Assembly (NCBI GenBank): GCA_003229135.1
Contig: QIHV01000003.1
Coordinates: forward strand, 1-9,659
Direction of reading: 5' to 3'
Source of the DNA: Candidatus Kaiserbacteria bacterium
GTDB taxonomy: Bacteria > Patescibacteriota > Minisyncoccia > Phycocordibacterales > Phycocordibacteraceae
Length of the DNA stretch: 9,659 bases
The notes under the pieces are model-generated. The model searched no databases. It was not told the DNA's origin and saw nothing but the letters and a program-made list of their open reading frames with translations. Shown here piece by piece: positions 6,355 to 9,659 of the stretch; position 1 is the stretch's first letter, and every line of letters starts with the position of its first letter. Position numbers and translations under genes: made by a program.

Positions 6355-6437
6355 AATTTATCATTAATTGTTCTGGAAGAAGTCAGATTACCAACTATAC
6401 TGATTTTTAGTTTCCGGATTACTTCCAGGCTATGTCT

Positions 6438-6466
6438 ATGATAGGACAGCAAATGTACCGTGTCAA
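6438..6466 (-). promoter_or_regulatory. Near-consensus minus-strand promoter (TTGACA-N17-TATCAT)
   Basis: On the minus strand, TTGACA (6466 down to 6461) and TATCAT (6443 down to 6438) are separated by 17 nt and match 6/6 and 5/6 to the sigma-70-type consensus. The predicted start is near 6431, giving a leader of about 90 nt for the small membrane-protein gene. It is back to back with the grpE promoter. Confidence 0.55.
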
Positions 6467-6478
6467 CATACTTTTTCT

Positions 6479-6507
6479 TTGACGTAAGGGGCATTTTCGT
6501 GCATATT
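6479..6507 (+). promoter_or_regulatory. grpE promoter with predicted start at the ATG
   Basis: TTGACG (6479-6484, 5/6 to consensus), a 17-nt spacer and CATATT (6502-6507, 4/6) predict a start at 6514, which is the A of the grpE ATG. This is the clearest leaderless arrangement in the window. No Shine-Dalgarno is present and no CIRCE inverted repeat was found nearby. Confidence 0.5.
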
Positions 6508-6513
6508 TGTGAT

Positions 6514-7074
6514 ATGAAAAAGCACAAAGAAAATGAGGAAGTTATAATTGATGACGAAATGAGCGTGGCTCAAGATGGGGAAGTTGAATTAGTTGAGGAA
6601 GAAGCTCACGCCGACAATAAGATTATAAAAATGAAGGAGAAGCTAAAACGGTGTAGTGCCGAAAAGCAAGAATATCTTGATGGATGGCAGCGCGCCAAGG
6701 CAGATTACGTTAATGCTATCCGTAGATTCAAAGAGGAAAATCAAAATGCTGCCACAACAGGTCTCGTGAAAGCAGTTGAGACATTTTTGCCGGTGCTTGA
6801 TTCTCTCGAGCGGGCAAAAAGTATGGGCAAATTACCATCGGGATTTGAAGCTGTAACAAAACAGATTGAAAATGCTTTTACTACACTTGATGTTTCGGAG
6901 GTTGTAGCAAAAATTGGCACGCCATTTAACCCTGCATACCACGAAGCATTTGGACAAGATAAAACAGATAGTGTGGAACAAGATGGTATGATTTCAACAG
7001 TACTTGAAAGAGGGTGGCAAATTGGTGGGATGGTTATTCGACCGACGAAAGTACGTGTATATCATCACAAATAA
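6514..7074 (+). CDS. grpE: Nucleotide exchange factor GrpE
   Basis: The product has 186 residues, the usual GrpE size. An acidic low-complexity N-terminus (1-35) is followed by a long coiled-coil helix (about 36-78, including YLDGWQRAKADYVNAIRRF). FLPVLDSLERA (91-101) and the beta-domain signature (GTPFNPAYHEAFG, 135-147; GWQIGGMVIRPTKVRV, 167-182) complete the family pattern. GrpE dimers release ADP from DnaK. The ATG at 6514 is chosen over an in-frame ATG at 6460 because the extra 18 residues are hydrophobic and non-family, and the promoter predicts transcription starting at 6514. dnaK follows after 108 bases with its own promoter candidate. Confidence 0.95.
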   Translation: MKKHKENEEVIIDDEMSVAQDGEVELVEEEAHADNKIIKMKEKLKRCSAEKQEYLDGWQRAKADYVNAIRRFKEENQNAATTGLVKAVETFLPVLDSLERAKSMGKLPSGFEAVTKQIENAFTTLDVSEVVAKIGTPFNPAYHEAFGQDKTDSVEQDGMISTVLERGWQIGGMVIRPTKVRVYHHK

Positions 7075-7093
7075 AATATTACCGTACCGGCAC

Positions 7094-7122
7094 TTGAAGT
7101 GAAGGGTCGAAAGGCATACAAT
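7094..7122 (+). promoter_or_regulatory. Candidate dnaK promoter (TTGAAG-N17-TACAAT)
   Basis: TTGAAG (7094-7099) and TACAAT (7117-7122) are separated by 17 nt in the 108-base grpE-dnaK gap. The predicted start is near 7129, giving a leader of about 54 nt, longer than elsewhere in the window. The leader contains a small CCGC/GCGG hairpin (7135-7148) and a T-rich run before the ATG. A second, weaker TATTTT (7169-7174) sits close to the ATG. No CIRCE or clear heat-shock sigma promoter is seen. Confidence 0.45.
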
Positions 7123-7167
7123 AGGGGAACTTGTCCGCATTATGGCGGCGTAATTATTTACCGTTAG

Positions 7168-9126
<1,959 letters not shown>

Positions 9127-9143
9127 AAATAAATATCGTATGA

Positions 9144-9180
9144 AAATACCCGCTGGCACCATAAATGCTGGCGGGTATTT
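9144..9180 (+). terminator. Intrinsic terminator after dnaK
   Basis: Arms 9144-9158 and 9166-9180 form a 15-bp stem (13 Watson-Crick and 2 G-U pairs) with a 7-nt loop (CCATAAA). The right arm ends in GTATTT, followed by an AT-rich stretch. It lies 18 bases after the dnaK stop and 36 bases before dnaJ, so dnaJ probably needs its own promoter. Confidence 0.8.
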
Positions 9181-9200
9181 CGTATTTAAATAATGAGGTG

Positions 9201-9206
9201 TATAGT
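9201..9206 (+). promoter_or_regulatory. TATAGT -10-like box before dnaJ
   Basis: TATAGT ends 9 nt before the dnaJ ATG at 9216 and would give a leader of about 3 nt. It lies just after the dnaK terminator, where a new promoter would be expected. No convincing -35 and no Shine-Dalgarno are visible. Confidence 0.4.
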
Positions 9207-9215
9207 AGCCAAATC

Positions 9216-9659
9216 ATGACAAAAGATTATTATGCCGTACTTGGAATTGACCGCAAGGCAACCAAAGATGATATTAAGAAAGCATTTAGAAAACTCGCAC
9301 AAAAACATCATCCAGACAAGGGTGGTAATGAAACAAAATTTAAAGAGATTACCGAAGCATATGCTATCCTCTCTGACGAAAAAAAGCGTCGTGAGTATGA
9401 TTCGTACGGACGGACATTTGCAGGAAATGGACAATCGCAAGGGGGTTTTGATTTTAATAATTTTGCAAGAGCACAAGGTGGTGGACAATATGGCGAATTT
9501 GATTTCTCAGATATTTTTCAAGGATTTGGGGATATCTTTGGAGGTAGACAACAAGCACGCGCGCAGCGCGGGAGAGATATTTCAATTGATATTGAAGTTA
9601 CATTTAAAGAGGCCGTACTTGGCACAAAACGATCGGTACTAATTGCGAAAATTGGTACT
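9216..9659 (+). CDS. dnaJ: Co-chaperone DnaJ (Hsp40), N-terminal part, cut by window end
   Basis: The frame from the ATG at 9216 stays open through the last base (148 codons), so the gene continues to the right. The J domain (1-66) begins [20 protein letters not shown], carries the essential HPD motif at 32-34, and ends [10 protein letters not shown] Gly/Phe-rich region (about 69-111, with [16 protein letters not shown]) follows. The start of the substrate-binding domain is next ([22 protein letters not shown], 118-139), after which the zinc-finger cysteines are expected but not in view. The G/F region together with VTFKEA.LGT points to a type I DnaJ rather than a lone J-domain protein. DnaJ delivers substrates to DnaK and stimulates its ATPase through HPD. 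It follows dnaK but is separated from it by a terminator. Confidence 0.95.
   Translation, partial: MTKDYYAVLGIDRKATKDDIKKAFRKLAQKHHPDKGGNETKFKEITEAYAILSDEKKRREYDSYGRTFAGNGQSQGGFDFNNFARAQGGGQYGEFDFSDIFQGFGDIFGGRQQARAQRGRDISIDIEVTFKEAVLGTKRSVLIAKIGT

Noticed and set aside
6460..6513. Upstream ATG extending grpE by 18 residues
   Set aside because: The extension is hydrophobic and unlike GrpE, lies across the predicted promoter, and the ATG at 6514 fits the predicted transcript start.
6342..6527. N-terminal extension of the minus-strand membrane gene to 150 residues
   Set aside because: The added residues are polar and not family-like, and the region holds both divergent promoters.
9232..9642. 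A 136-codon open frame overlapping dnaJ in the next frame
   Set aside because: The frame from 9216 gives an unmistakable J domain with HPD and a G/F region and runs off the window end. The overlapping frame has no recognisable domain and is a shadow.

Overview
The window looks like part of a Candidate Phyla Radiation (Patescibacteria) genome, most likely a Parcubacteria-type lineage. It is AT-rich and has short intergenic gaps and compact ribosomal proteins. L36 and S4 lack zinc-ligand cysteines. A PilM/FtsA-like protein and a one-TM 'baseplate J/gp47-like' protein of the type common in Parcubacteria lie at the left end. Start codons are almost never preceded by a Shine-Dalgarno sequence. No gene has an in-frame TGA read as glycine and TGA is used once as a terminal stop, so the standard bacterial code fits better than code 25. 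The placement is inference from gene content, since there is no 16S rRNA here.

Layout. (1) 1-1945: the 3' part of an actin-fold PilM-like gene, then a membrane-anchored gp47/J-like gene; together they suggest an envelope or pilus-type apparatus. (2) 1985-5988: a tight plus-strand run infA-rpmJ-rpsM-rpsK-rpsD-rpoA-rplQ-rplM-rpsI (IF-1, L36, S13, S11, S4, RNA polymerase alpha, L17, L13, S9), ending at a strong 19-bp hairpin at 6002-6043. (3) 6075-6341, minus strand: a small two-helix membrane protein resembling DUF5676, convergent with rpsI and sharing that hairpin. (4) 6342-6513: a divergent promoter region. (5) 6514-9659: grpE, dnaK and dnaJ (cut off by the window end), the Hsp70 chaperone machine. 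Each has its own promoter candidate and dnaK is followed by its own terminator, so they do not look like one classical hrcA-grpE-dnaK-dnaJ operon. hrcA and CIRCE were not seen.

The most striking point is that dnaK has a single in-frame TAA at 7786-7788. It sits where the family has a Ser/Thr just after the GGGTFDV phosphate-binding motif, while both flanks remain perfectly DnaK-like in the same frame. It is either a base-call or assembly error, a very recent null mutation, or readthrough. The second point is a recurring -10-like hexamer 3 to about 12 nt upstream of start codons with no Shine-Dalgarno, implying leaderless or nearly leaderless mRNAs. I see no mobile element, CRISPR array, tRNA or rRNA, and no convincing new multi-gene system.
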